A DNA stretch of 64,000 bases from the NCBI RefSeq assembly GCF_052162025.1, contig NZ_CP197401.1:1-64000 (forward strand), read 5' to 3'. Source of the stretch: Methylobacter sp015476545 (GTDB taxonomy: Bacteria > Pseudomonadota > Gammaproteobacteria > Methylococcales > Methylomonadaceae). Of the stretch, positions 52,872 to 61,428 are shown piece after piece (the first letter of the stretch is position 1; every line of letters begins with the position of its first letter). A program made the position numbers and the translations under genes. The notes beneath the pieces were generated by a model. The model was not told the origin of the DNA, made no database searches, and saw only the letters and a list, made by a program, of their open reading frames with translations.

Positions 52872-54437
52872 AGTGCTTAGCTTTGAAAACAAGCTTTATC
52901 GCATTCTGGCGGATGTATCGGAAGAACTGGTCTGGATTTCCATGGAGGACGAAGCAGCACTTCCATCTGTGGTATCGAAAAAGGAATTAATTAATGCTAT
53001 CGATACAGAGATATTGAGAAGGGCTGGAGACCCTTTCGAAAAACTATCTTTTGTTCTATTAGAAGAGGATTCATCTGCCAGAGTAAAAAGGGATAAAAAC
53101 TATGATCTGATTAAGCCTGTCATTTTAGATCCGCAATTTTACAAGCCCAAAGTAAGATTTTCTATTATCAGTCAGATTATTGCTGAACAGAGATCAACAA
53201 AACAAACGCTTTATCGGCTCCTTCGCCGCTATTGGCAACGAGGGCAAACACCAAATGCGCTACTACCCGACTATATAAACTCGGGTGGCAAAGGAAAAAA
53301 ACGCGCTGCAAAAGATAAGAAGTTGGGGCGGCCAAGAGTTTATACACCGGGAGTTGGAGCTATCGTTGATGAGCGTGTGAAAAAAATGTTCAGGATAACG
53401 ATTGATCGTTATTTACTCACAGATGATAAACATTCACTCCCATATGCACATCGGAAGTTTCAGTCTTTATATGAAAGCAATTATCCAGATATACCTGAAT
53501 CAGAAATTCCAACTATTTGGCAAATGCGCCATTTCTACAGGCGTGAATATAGCCAGGTAGAGAAAATCCAGAAACGTAGTAATAAAATTGAATACAAAAA
53601 GGATATTCAGCCATTAAATGGAACAGCGAATACCCAGGCAATGGGTCCCGGTTCCAGATATGAGATTGATGCTACGATTGCTGATATTTATTTAGTCTCA
53701 GATAGTGATCGCAAAAATATTGTCGGTAGGCCCATCGTTTATATCGTTATCGATGTGTTCAGCCGGATGATCGCGGGCTTGTATATAGGCTTCGAAAATC
53801 CCTCGTATGTTGCTGCTATGCAAGCATTGACTATGGCTATGACAGATAAGGTCGCTTATTGCAAGCAATATGATATCGATATAGAAGACACGGATTGGCC
53901 TGTTATTGGTTTACCAGATGCCATTCTTGCAGATCGTGGAGAATTACTAGGGCATCAAATCGAATCATTAGAACGAAATTTTTCCGTTAGAATTGAAAAC
54001 ACACCACCTTTCCGAGGGGATGCTAAAGGGACAGTCGAGCGATATTTCAAAACTATCCAAGCTGATTTTAAGCCTTTTGCTCCCGGAGTGGTGACTGGAA
54101 ATACAGTAAAAAAACGTGGGGGGAGTGATTATAGATTAGATGCTGTTCTGACGGTTCATGAGTTTACGGAAATTATTCTCGCTTCCATTCTGCATCATAA
54201 CCGTTTCCATATAATGAACAAATACGATCGCAGTATCGATATGCCTCCAGATTTAAATATGACCCCTTTAGCACTATGGAATTGGGGGTTGCAGCATCGG
54301 ACCGGGCGACTGCGGATGGCTTCGGAAGATGCTTTGAGGGTGAGTTTATTTCCCTGTGTGAAAGGGAATATTTCAGAATTGGGGCTTTGTGTCTTCGGCA
54401 TTTTTTACACCTCCCAGGAAATAATCAAGCAAGGATG
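52855..54437 (+). pseudogene. tnsB: Truncated Tn7-like transposase subunit TnsB
   Basis: TnsB is the DDE transposase that binds the ends and cuts 3' strands. Starting at GTG 52855, the gene is intact through the catalytic core: Asp272 in YEIDATIAD, Asp360 in ILADRGEL and Glu395 in GTVERYF, one residue off the Tn7 numbers (D273, D361, E396). At codon 528 it runs into an IS3-family element. The frame ends at 54489 after 17 codons of IS sequence. About 175 residues, including the C-terminal TnsC-contacting region, are missing relative to Tn7 TnsB (702). The protein is not expected to work. Confidence 0.93.
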
Positions 54438-54476
54438 TGAACCGCCCCGGATTTTTCGGAGGCCGATGGTTGTGAG

Positions 54477-55373
54477 TCATGCCGCCTGAGCAGACTCAGT
54501 CAGTCGTTGATAATACTTTTCTTCAGCCTCTGCCGGTGGAATGTTACCGATTGGTTCCAGCAAGCGTCGATGGTTAAACCAATCAACCCAGGCCAGTGTC
54601 GCCAGCTCCACGGCTTCCCGGTTTTTCCAGGCCTGTCGATAAATCACCTCGGCTTTATACAAGCCATTAATGGTTTCGGCTAGCGCATTGTCATAGGAAT
54701 CGCCTACGCTCCCTACTGAGGCTTCGATACCGGCTTCGGCCAAACGCTCGGTATAGCGGATCGACACGTACTGCACGCCTCTGTCGCTATGGTGAATTAA
54801 ACCACCTGCCGGTCTCCTGGCATAGACCGCTTGTTCGAGTGCATCCAAGACGAAATCAGTGCGAGCGGAAGCGGAAACCTTCCAGCCGACAATAAACCTG
54901 GAAAAGACGTCGATCACGAAGGCGACATAGACAAAACCTTGCCAAGTGGAAACATAGGTAAAATCGGCTACCCACAACGCATCCGGACGCTCTGCCTTAA
55001 ATTGCCGATTGACGCGGTCCAATGGATAAGCCTCATCAGGGCGGCTGATCGTTGTCTTGACTGTTTTGCCGCGCACCACGCCTTGTAACCCTAGCTGGCG
55101 CATCAAACGTTCCACTGTACAACGAGCCACGTTTTTCCCTTCACGCTGCAATTGTCGCCAGACCTTACGCGCACCGTACGCTTGGAAATTGTCCTCCCAA
55201 ATCCGGCGGATCTGATGGCCTAAACTCTCATCCTGTTTAGCACGGGCTGATCGCAGATTAGGATTGGCCTGACACACCGCATGCCGATAATACGTCGACG
55301 GGGCAATCGGCAATACTTTGCAGATCGGCTCGACCCCATAGACATCACGGTGATCGTCAATAAAGGCTTTCAT
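54477..55373 (-). CDS. IS3-family transposase OrfB (DDE)
   Basis: The 298-residue product carries the helix-turn-helix-bearing HTH_21 region (FQAYGARKVWRQL) and the DDE integrase core: Asp in LWVADFTYVSTWQGF, Asp in HHSDRGVQYVS and Glu in YDNALAETINGLYKAE. It overlaps OrfA by 4 bases (ATGA), so it is translated by coupling or frameshift. It appears intact. Confidence 0.95.
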   Translation of the reverse strand: MKAFIDDHRDVYGVEPICKVLPIAPSTYYRHAVCQANPNLRSARAKQDESLGHQIRRIWEDNFQAYGARKVWRQLQREGKNVARCTVERLMRQLGLQGVVRGKTVKTTISRPDEAYPLDRVNRQFKAERPDALWVADFTYVSTWQGFVYVAFVIDVFSRFIVGWKVSASARTDFVLDALEQAVYARRPAGGLIHHSDRGVQYVSIRYTERLAEAGIEASVGSVGDSYDNALAETINGLYKAEVIYRQAWKNREAVELATLAWVDWFNHRRLLEPIGNIPPAEAEEKYYQRLTESAQAA

Positions 55374-55699
55374 CGTTTGAATGGGCGGTCGAGCTCCGCC
55401 TGGGCAAAATAAGCGGACGCCTTACGCAGAATTTCATTGGCTTGCCGGAGCTCACGTACTTCGCGTTCCAAGGCTTTCAACCGCTCTCGCTCTGACGTTG
55501 TCAGCTGTTCTTGTGCACCACTCGTTTTTTCGGTTTCACGTACCCAGCGACGCAGGGTTTCAGCGGTACAGCCGATTTTAGCGGCAATTGATTGAATGGC
55601 GGCCCATTGTGAGGCATATTCGCTTTGATGTTCATGCAGCATTTGAACTGCGCGCTCACGGACTTCCGGTGAAAAGTTGGTGTTGGTTTTCTTGGTCAT
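55370..55699 (-). CDS. IS3-family transposase OrfA
   Basis: The 109-residue protein has a helix-turn-helix (RERAVQMLHEHQSEYASQW, then IAAKIGCTAETLRRWVRE) and a leucine-zipper-like coiled coil (RERLKALEREVRELRQANEI) for multimerisation. Typical OrfA upstream of OrfB. Confidence 0.94.
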   Translation of the reverse strand: MTKKTNTNFSPEVRERAVQMLHEHQSEYASQWAAIQSIAAKIGCTAETLRRWVRETEKTSGAQEQLTTSERERLKALEREVRELRQANEILRKASAYFAQAELDRPFKR

Positions 55700-55749
55700 A
55701 GCTCCATTTTCTCATAAGTTGGAGCCTCCGAGAAAATCGGGGCGGTTCA

Positions 55750-56208
55750 AACTTCAATGACAACTGCGAATGGCTGGTCAAGAAATTAAAATCATTTGGA
55801 GCGCATCCTCTTAATGGAAAAATGCCAATGGAGCGTCGTAACGCTGTCGTGAAGTGGTTCTTGGAAAATCCGGAAGATCAAGTATTGGTTGCAACACCTG
55901 GAGCAGCCAAAGAAGGATTGACACTGACCGTAGCAAATCACGTTATCTTCTATGACCGTACCTATAGCCTAGATGACTATTTGCAGGCACAAGATCGTAT
56001 ACATCGTGTTTCGCAAACTCGAACATGTTACGTCTATAACATGCTAATGGTCGACTCGGTCGATGAATGGGTAGACTGCTTGCTTGAGGAAAAACGACTC
56101 GCGGCACAATTAACACAAGGAGATATTGACGCTAAGGCCTATTCTGAGAGAGCCACGCTCGGTTTCTTTGAAATATTGCAAAAGATTCTTGGGGGGAATC
56201 AAGACTAA
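55750..56208 (+). pseudogene. C-terminal fragment of a SNF2-type helicase (Tn7-like cargo)
   Basis: The frame is open right up to the IS3 edge: from 55750 it reads NFNDNCEWLVKKLKSFGAHP, then continues through the ATG at 55822 to 56208. It carries helicase motif V (LVATPGAAKEGLTLTVAN) and motif VI (YLQAQDRIHRVSQ), typical of the SNF2/SWI2 C-terminal RecA domain. Motifs I-III and the front of the gene are missing, removed together with the end of tnsB. The stop overlaps the start of the next gene (TAATG), showing an operon. Confidence 0.88.
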
Positions 56209-56700
56209 TGGTTTCGTTGTTTCAGGAAGACTCAATCATACTACGTAAACGTGAGATCAAGGTAAAAACTGGACTTGTTCCTCATTCCAAACTGTTGTTT
56301 TATGCAGAGAATCCTCGTATCTACTCAATGGTGTGGAAGGATAATGGAACGGAGCCTACACAGGAAGAGATTTTCAGCGCATTATCAAAGTCTGATCATG
56401 TACGCGAAACGCTAGTTCCGAGCATCAAGAGTAATGGAGGTCTGATAGAGCCTGTTCTAATTCGCAACAATGTTGTTCTTGAAGGCAACAGTCGTTTAGC
56501 TGCCTATCGAATACTTGCCCAAAACGACCCCAAAACTTGGGAGAACATTCGTGTACGCATTCTTCCCGAGTCGGTTACGGACAGTGAGATTTTCACGCTA
56601 CTTGGTGAGTTCCATATTGTTGCGTATTCTGATTAATTTGAACACCGATTCTGGTCAATTTGAACAGTCAAAATCCTAACGCATCCATGGCAGTGAATTT

Positions 56701-57456
56701 TTATCCCAAGTGTTCAACTTGGGTCAAGGAATTCAACTTTTTGCGCATCGATTCACCTTTCAGATTGATCCGGTGAGCGTTGTGCATGAGCCGGTCTAAA
56801 ATAGCATCGGCCAGCGTGTTGTCGCCGATCGACTGATACCATTGGTCGGTGGGTAACTGACTGAGGATAGCGGTGGCGGACCGGTCATGCCGGTCATCCA
56901 TGATTTCCATCAGGTCATTGCGGGTGGCGGCTTTTAACGGCTCCAGCCCCCAGTCGTCGATGATCAGCAAATCGAAGCTGGCCAGGTTCTTCAGCAGCTT
57001 GCCATAACTGCCGTCGGCCTTGGCCTGGGTTAGCGCCAGGATGAGGCGGGAAAGCCGGACATAGCGCACGCTGTACTCTTTCAGGCAGGCCTGGTGTCCC
57101 AGCGCACAGGCGAGGTAGGTCTTGCCGCTGCCGCAGGGGCCGGTCAGCAACAGGTTCTGCGCTTTGCGGATCCAGTCGCACTGCAGTAGCGCCGCCATCT
57201 GGCTTGGCTGCAGACCTCGGGGATGCTGGTAATCGATGTCTTGGGCGTGGGCTTTGAGTTTAAACTGGGCCGTGCGGATCAATCGCTCCTGTTTGCGCTG
57301 TTGGCGCTCCTGGGTTTCCTGGCCGACCAGCAGCTGCAAGCGCTCGGCAAAAGATAGGCCTTCATAGGCGCCCGGTTGCTCCTGCTGGGTTTGCAGGGCC
57401 GAGGCCATGCCGGTCAGTTTCAGTTGCCGTAGTTGGCTGAGGGTTTGTGCAATCAT
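56701..57456 (-). CDS. istB: IS21-family helper ATPase IstB
   Basis: IstB is the AAA+ partner of the IstA transposase. The start at 57456 (MIAQTLSQLRQLKLTGMA), with AGGATAA upstream, gives 251 residues, the family size. Walker A is LLTGPCGSGKTYLACALG and Walker B is FDLLIIDDWGLEPL. The longer frame to 57591 overlaps istA and is less likely. Confidence 0.96.
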   Translation of the reverse strand: MIAQTLSQLRQLKLTGMASALQTQQEQPGAYEGLSFAERLQLLVGQETQERQQRKQERLIRTAQFKLKAHAQDIDYQHPRGLQPSQMAALLQCDWIRKAQNLLLTGPCGSGKTYLACALGHQACLKEYSVRYVRLSRLILALTQAKADGSYGKLLKNLASFDLLIIDDWGLEPLKAATRNDLMEIMDDRHDRSATAILSQLPTDQWYQSIGDNTLADAILDRLMHNAHRINLKGESMRKKLNSLTQVEHLG

Positions 57457-57502
57457 CTTGGCGTTATCCTGTTTTATTAAGGGGTAATCATGCGGTGAGG
57501 CT

Positions 57503-59044
57503 TCAGTGAAAGCTTTTTGGTCCGCGAATATTTTCATGATCCTGAGGTAATAAAGACGGCTGGACGAGCAGCGTTTCCGGCAGTTGATCACGGTTGCTGT
57601 GCAGAATGGCTTTGATGTTTTTCAAGCGGTACAAGCCCGCCTGGTTGGCGAGGGCGCAGGCCCGGTTCAGGCGTTCAGGTGGGTAGCTGCGCTGCAGATT
57701 AAGCAAGCCCAGACAGACGCGATAGGCCTGCTCCGGATGCTGTTGACGGTTTAACTGAGTTTTCACCCAGCGCAACACCTCAGGCCCCAGGGTCTGCGCC
57801 CAGTTCATCAGCCGCCCCGGCGTCCATTGCTGATGCTGGGCGTGTTTTTCCGGTCTATGCGTTGGTTCTGTTGTGGTGCCGGGATGAAACTGGCGGACAT
57901 GGGTGGCGAGGCAACGGTTGTGAAAATAAACCTCGATCAAGCGCTCGCCGGCATGAATCTCCACCGGCTCGCCGACGCAGTGATGCGGGACCGAATACCA
58001 ATGCTGCTCGTACGGGACGTGGTAGTCGAGAGGGACTCGGACCGTCTTGATCGCGATATAGCGATAGGCGTGTTTCGGCAGCGGTGCCAGCGCTGGCCGA
58101 TCCAGTTGCTCGAACCACTGCCGGCGATTGCCCGGCCACTGCTTGAACGGCTTATCGTTCAGTTCGATCAACAAAGCTTGAATGCACTGATTCAGCTCGG
58201 CCAGTGAGAAAAACGTCTGATGGCGCAGCCTGGCCAGGATCCAGCGCTCGACCAATTGCACGCCGACTTCGGCCTTAGCCTTGTCTTTGGGCTTGTAAGG
58301 CCGGGCCGGCAGCACCGCCACTTCGTAATGGGCGGCCAGTTGCTGATAGGCCGGATTGAGCTCCGGCTCATAACGGCAAGCCTTGCTGACCCCGCTTCTC
58401 AGATTATCGGGTACCAGCAGCGCCGGACAGCCGTCAAAAAACTCGAAGGCCCGCACATGGCTGCCCAGCCAGTCCGGCAGGCTCTGGCTCCAGGTGGCTT
58501 CGGCATAGGTGTAACTGGAAGCGCCCAGCACCGCGACAAAGATGCTGGCCGGACGGATTTCGCCGCCAGTGCAGATGATGGGGACGGTCGGACCGGCATA
58601 GTCGATGAACAGCTTGTCGCCGGCCCGATGCGTTTGCCGCATGGAGCGCTTTTGCGCCTTCAACCAGTCGGCATAGCGGGCGCAGAACTGCGAGTAACTG
58701 TAACAGCGGTTCGGATACTGGCGGGTGTATTCTTCCCACAGCAACTGCTTGGTCACACCTTTTTTCCTCAGTTCCTGATGAATCTCCGACCACACTGGCT
58801 GCTGAAATTTGGCCGCAGGCCGGGCATCGGAGCTGGGGTACAGCGTCAACGCCAGGGCCTGGTCATCCAGTTCATCCGGCAGCGGCCAGCAGAGCTGATG
58901 CTGTTCGGCCAGCTTGAGGATAGTCTGGATACTGCCGACACTGATCTTGGTGCCGGCGCTGATTTGCCGGATGCTCAATCCGGCACTGAGACGCAGTCGT
59001 AAAACTTCTCTGATTTTTCGCATTGCAATTCGTTGGGCTGACAT
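57503..59044 (-). CDS. istA: IS21-family transposase IstA
   Basis: The 513-residue DDE transposase has an N-terminal helix-turn-helix (LSAGLSIRQISAGTKISVGS), and a core with Asp in DKLFIDYAGPTVPI, Asp in ALLVPDNLRSGVSKA and Glu in VQLVERWILARL. A C-terminal beta-barrel part follows. It ends about 46 bases before istB. Confidence 0.96.
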   Translation of the reverse strand: MSAQRIAMRKIREVLRLRLSAGLSIRQISAGTKISVGSIQTILKLAEQHQLCWPLPDELDDQALALTLYPSSDARPAAKFQQPVWSEIHQELRKKGVTKQLLWEEYTRQYPNRCYSYSQFCARYADWLKAQKRSMRQTHRAGDKLFIDYAGPTVPIICTGGEIRPASIFVAVLGASSYTYAEATWSQSLPDWLGSHVRAFEFFDGCPALLVPDNLRSGVSKACRYEPELNPAYQQLAAHYEVAVLPARPYKPKDKAKAEVGVQLVERWILARLRHQTFFSLAELNQCIQALLIELNDKPFKQWPGNRRQWFEQLDRPALAPLPKHAYRYIAIKTVRVPLDYHVPYEQHWYSVPHHCVGEPVEIHAGERLIEVYFHNRCLATHVRQFHPGTTTEPTHRPEKHAQHQQWTPGRLMNWAQTLGPEVLRWVKTQLNRQQHPEQAYRVCLGLLNLQRSYPPERLNRACALANQAGLYRLKNIKAILHSNRDQLPETLLVQPSLLPQDHENIRGPKSFH

Positions 59045-59836
59045 ATCCTTTCCAAAAATCGGAACAGGATACTAAGGTTTAACAAAACAATGCGTTAGGA
59101 AGGATTCTGGCCATCTGAACAGCGATTCCGGCAGCTTGAACACCGATTCTGGAAATACCCCAAAAAGTGTTCAGCTTGAAACCAGAATCGATGTTCAACT
59201 TCGATCAGAATCAGTGTTCAGATTGAATCAGAATAGGTGTTCAGGTTGGGCCAGAATATGCAATTGTTGGTAAAAAGGACTGGGCGCCTTTTGAGCAGGC
59301 TGGCTATCTATATCGTAGATTCAAGGCCCATGGTGCTGATGAAAAGCAACTACGGGCCGAGGTAGGACTTTCCCTTGCAAAAATTCGACATCTTATTCGA
59401 GTATACGATTACATGCAGGAAGTAGATGACCGCAATCCTGAACGGTGGAGCTATTATGATGAGCTCCTTAAAAGCCGTTTCAACCACGCTCGAGAACTTT
59501 ATCCTCAGTTCGATAAAAAAATTACCGAAATGATTCAGAACGAAGAAATCGAGCGAGCAGTTGATGTACGTGACGGTCTTCCAAAGATCGTCAAAGCTGG
59601 AGGCAATACCTTAAAAAAATTCATGAATGGCACATTCTCATATGATGATGCCTTACAGGAAGCACACCAGCGAGGTGCAGGCAATTTCTATACTAAAAGA
59701 TTTTCGGATTTCAAAAATTTTCTAGCCGATGAAAACGTAGATTTCGAGATCATGAATATTTCTGACGATGAAAAAAAACAACTTAAGTATCTCATTGACA
59801 GAATCGAAGCACGAATTAAGCAGATATCAAAGAAGG

Positions 59837-61399
59837 TTAATGCTGTAAAGAACTAACGGCAGCTACAATATCTAGAGCTGTCTTGGTTCCGACCTTTGCT
59901 GAGCGGGCATTTGACAATACAACTTTCAGGGCTTCAAGTAGCGCTTTCTCAGTTTCACCAGAGAATAGGGCTATCTCTGAACCATCTGATTCTTGAATTT
60001 CCATCCCAAAGTTTTGGACTTCATCGGATAAATCACGGAGCTGGGTTGAGGCCAAGTGATAGTCATCAGGACTGTCCCCAAGCTTTTTAACCTCTTTTAC
60101 TGCTTTTTGAATATGTTCATCTGTCAGTTCAAGAAGTGCTTTTTTTAGCAATAATGGTGTCTCGCTCTTTTGTGCAAGGCTGAACCAATCATTAACTGCC
60201 TTAAAATGAATCTGTGTATTACGTAAACTTTGGCGCTGCTGAGATCGTGTCCGAATACGGTGAGCTAATTCTCCAACACGTGCACTTAGCTCTGACATAA
60301 GCCATGAGTACTGAACCGTATGTTCGAAATCATCACGACGAGCATTCGGAATCATCTTTTTCGAAGAAACGTGAATGTCACCGATAGTCCAATTAGCGAA
60401 TCGCGGCTCCGAATACAGAGGGGCTAGTAGTAACTCATCGCCTACCTGGATGTTACCTGCGCGCAGGCGAATTCCTCCCAAACCGAGCCTCTTGGGCACT
60501 GCACCCATGTAGTTATGGTCCGCGATCCAACCAAAAGCAGCCAATTCACCATCATCCCCAATTATTTCCAAAAATTCGATATCACTCAATGAATCTTTGA
60601 TATTTGGGTTGAATTCGATGGTGTTACGGATACGATGATGAATAGGACCAACGTTATCATTCAATTCGATACGAATCGGCGGTTGAATGCCACATTCGGT
60701 CAGGAATGCTTGAATACTAGGTCCAAAACTGAAGTCAGGATGAAATGGAACTGGCGCAACTTGGGACAGATAGGAACGAATAGCCTGTTCGTTCATCAGT
60801 AGATCGTTCTTGAGGCGGGTAACTTTACGCATTTCTACCTCAAAAAATCGCTCTGCTTTATCATCTGCAGGCTTATCCGAATAGGACACAACTTCTCGGA
60901 TGATATCGGTCAAGTTGCCTGTATAGTTCACATCTCGCATTTTCTCCTTCAATGCGCGACTGCTCCAGCTTACCTCGAAGACTTTCGCGTCACCTTCTGC
61001 CTTTCCCCGAAATACCAGTTCCTGGCAATAGCCTAGCCCTGCAAGTCTTCCAACCCCACGAAAACCTCGAAGGTCTGTACCTCGTTTATGACTTGCACCG
61101 ATAGAGATAATTCGCTTTACAAAATCTGTATTTGGGATACCTTCGCCATTGTCGCGAATGCGAATTGTCCGTCCGGCGTGGTCTAAAGTAATCATGATAT
61201 GCGGATCATCCGATGCCAATCCGGCCATCCTGGCTTCATCGATGGAATCAGCCGCGTTCTGAATGTATTCACGATAGACTGTTAACGGGTCAACGTACAT
61301 CGCATTGGCCAGTAGTTCCAAGATATCCTTTCCAATGACTATATCAGAGTCTATCAAAGTCTTGGGCTGTTTCGTAATGTTGATTGCAGAAAAATTCAT
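59837..61399 (-). CDS. HSP90-like GHKL ATPase (Tn7-like cargo)
   Basis: The 520-residue protein carries an HSP90/MutL-type ATP site: Glu44, Asn48 and Asp51 in YREYIQNAADSIDEA, the lid-1 motif RIRDNGEGIP (83-87), and GFRGVGRLAGLGYC for the second glycine loop. A middle domain (about 200-360) and a C-terminal helical part follow. The segment ELLANAMYVDPLTVYREYIQ is like the HSP90-type proteins often found next to restriction, SNF2 or modification genes, not like the chaperone HtpG. It lies downstream of the radical-SAM gene by 29 bases and is convergent with the ParB-like gene. Confidence 0.9.
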   Translation of the reverse strand: MNFSAINITKQPKTLIDSDIVIGKDILELLANAMYVDPLTVYREYIQNAADSIDEARMAGLASDDPHIMITLDHAGRTIRIRDNGEGIPNTDFVKRIISIGASHKRGTDLRGFRGVGRLAGLGYCQELVFRGKAEGDAKVFEVSWSSRALKEKMRDVNYTGNLTDIIREVVSYSDKPADDKAERFFEVEMRKVTRLKNDLLMNEQAIRSYLSQVAPVPFHPDFSFGPSIQAFLTECGIQPPIRIELNDNVGPIHHRIRNTIEFNPNIKDSLSDIEFLEIIGDDGELAAFGWIADHNYMGAVPKRLGLGGIRLRAGNIQVGDELLLAPLYSEPRFANWTIGDIHVSSKKMIPNARRDDFEHTVQYSWLMSELSARVGELAHRIRTRSQQRQSLRNTQIHFKAVNDWFSLAQKSETPLLLKKALLELTDEHIQKAVKEVKKLGDSPDDYHLASTQLRDLSDEVQNFGMEIQESDGSEIALFSGETEKALLEALKVVLSNARSAKVGTKTALDIVAAVSSLQH

Positions 61400-61428
61400 T
61401 TATTGTACTACCAGTTTTTTCATTTAAA

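Larger units (their letters stand above)
54438..55749 (-). mobile_element. IS3-family insertion sequence in tnsB
   Basis: The 1312-bp element has imperfect 26-bp terminal repeats: TGAACCGCCCCGGATTTTTC at 54438, and, on the minus strand from 55749, TGAACCGCCCCGATTTTCTC. It contains the two overlapping genes of an IS3 element. The flanks show no direct repeat (left GGATG, right AACTT), and the genes on the two sides do not join, so this is a recombination or deletion junction and not a simple insertion. Confidence 0.92.
56621..59262 (-). mobile_element. IS21-family insertion sequence in the ParB-like gene
   Basis: The 2642-bp element begins TGCGTATTCTGATTAATTTG and ends, on the other strand, TGCATATTCTGGCCCAACCT. 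Both ends carry multiple short repeats of the GAACACCGATTCTGG type, as in IS21 ends. It is flanked by a perfect 5-bp duplication ATTGT at 56616-56620 and 59263-59267. istA and istB are intact. Confidence 0.97.
56208..59856 (+). pseudogene. ParB-like nuclease-domain protein split by an IS21-family element
   Basis: Codons 1-137 are at 56208-56620 and the rest at 59268-59856. Removing the IS and one copy of its 5-bp target duplication restores a 333-residue frame across the joint (GEFHIVGKKDWAPF). The N-terminal ParB/sulfiredoxin-like domain has the box VLEGNSRLAAYRIL (residues 90-103), where ParB has GERRxRAA. After the joint come a helix-turn-helix-like part (EQAGYLYRRFKAHGADEKQL, then GLSLAKIRHLIRVY) and a helical tail. 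It follows the SNF2 gene directly. Family members of this type bind DNA or modify nucleic acids in several defence or modification systems; the function here is unknown. It is convergent with, and overlaps by 20 bases, the HSP90-like gene. Confidence 0.88.

Noticed and set aside
52855..54489. Complete 544-residue TnsB
   Set aside because: The last 17 codons come from the IS3 element; the native gene is cut at codon 528.
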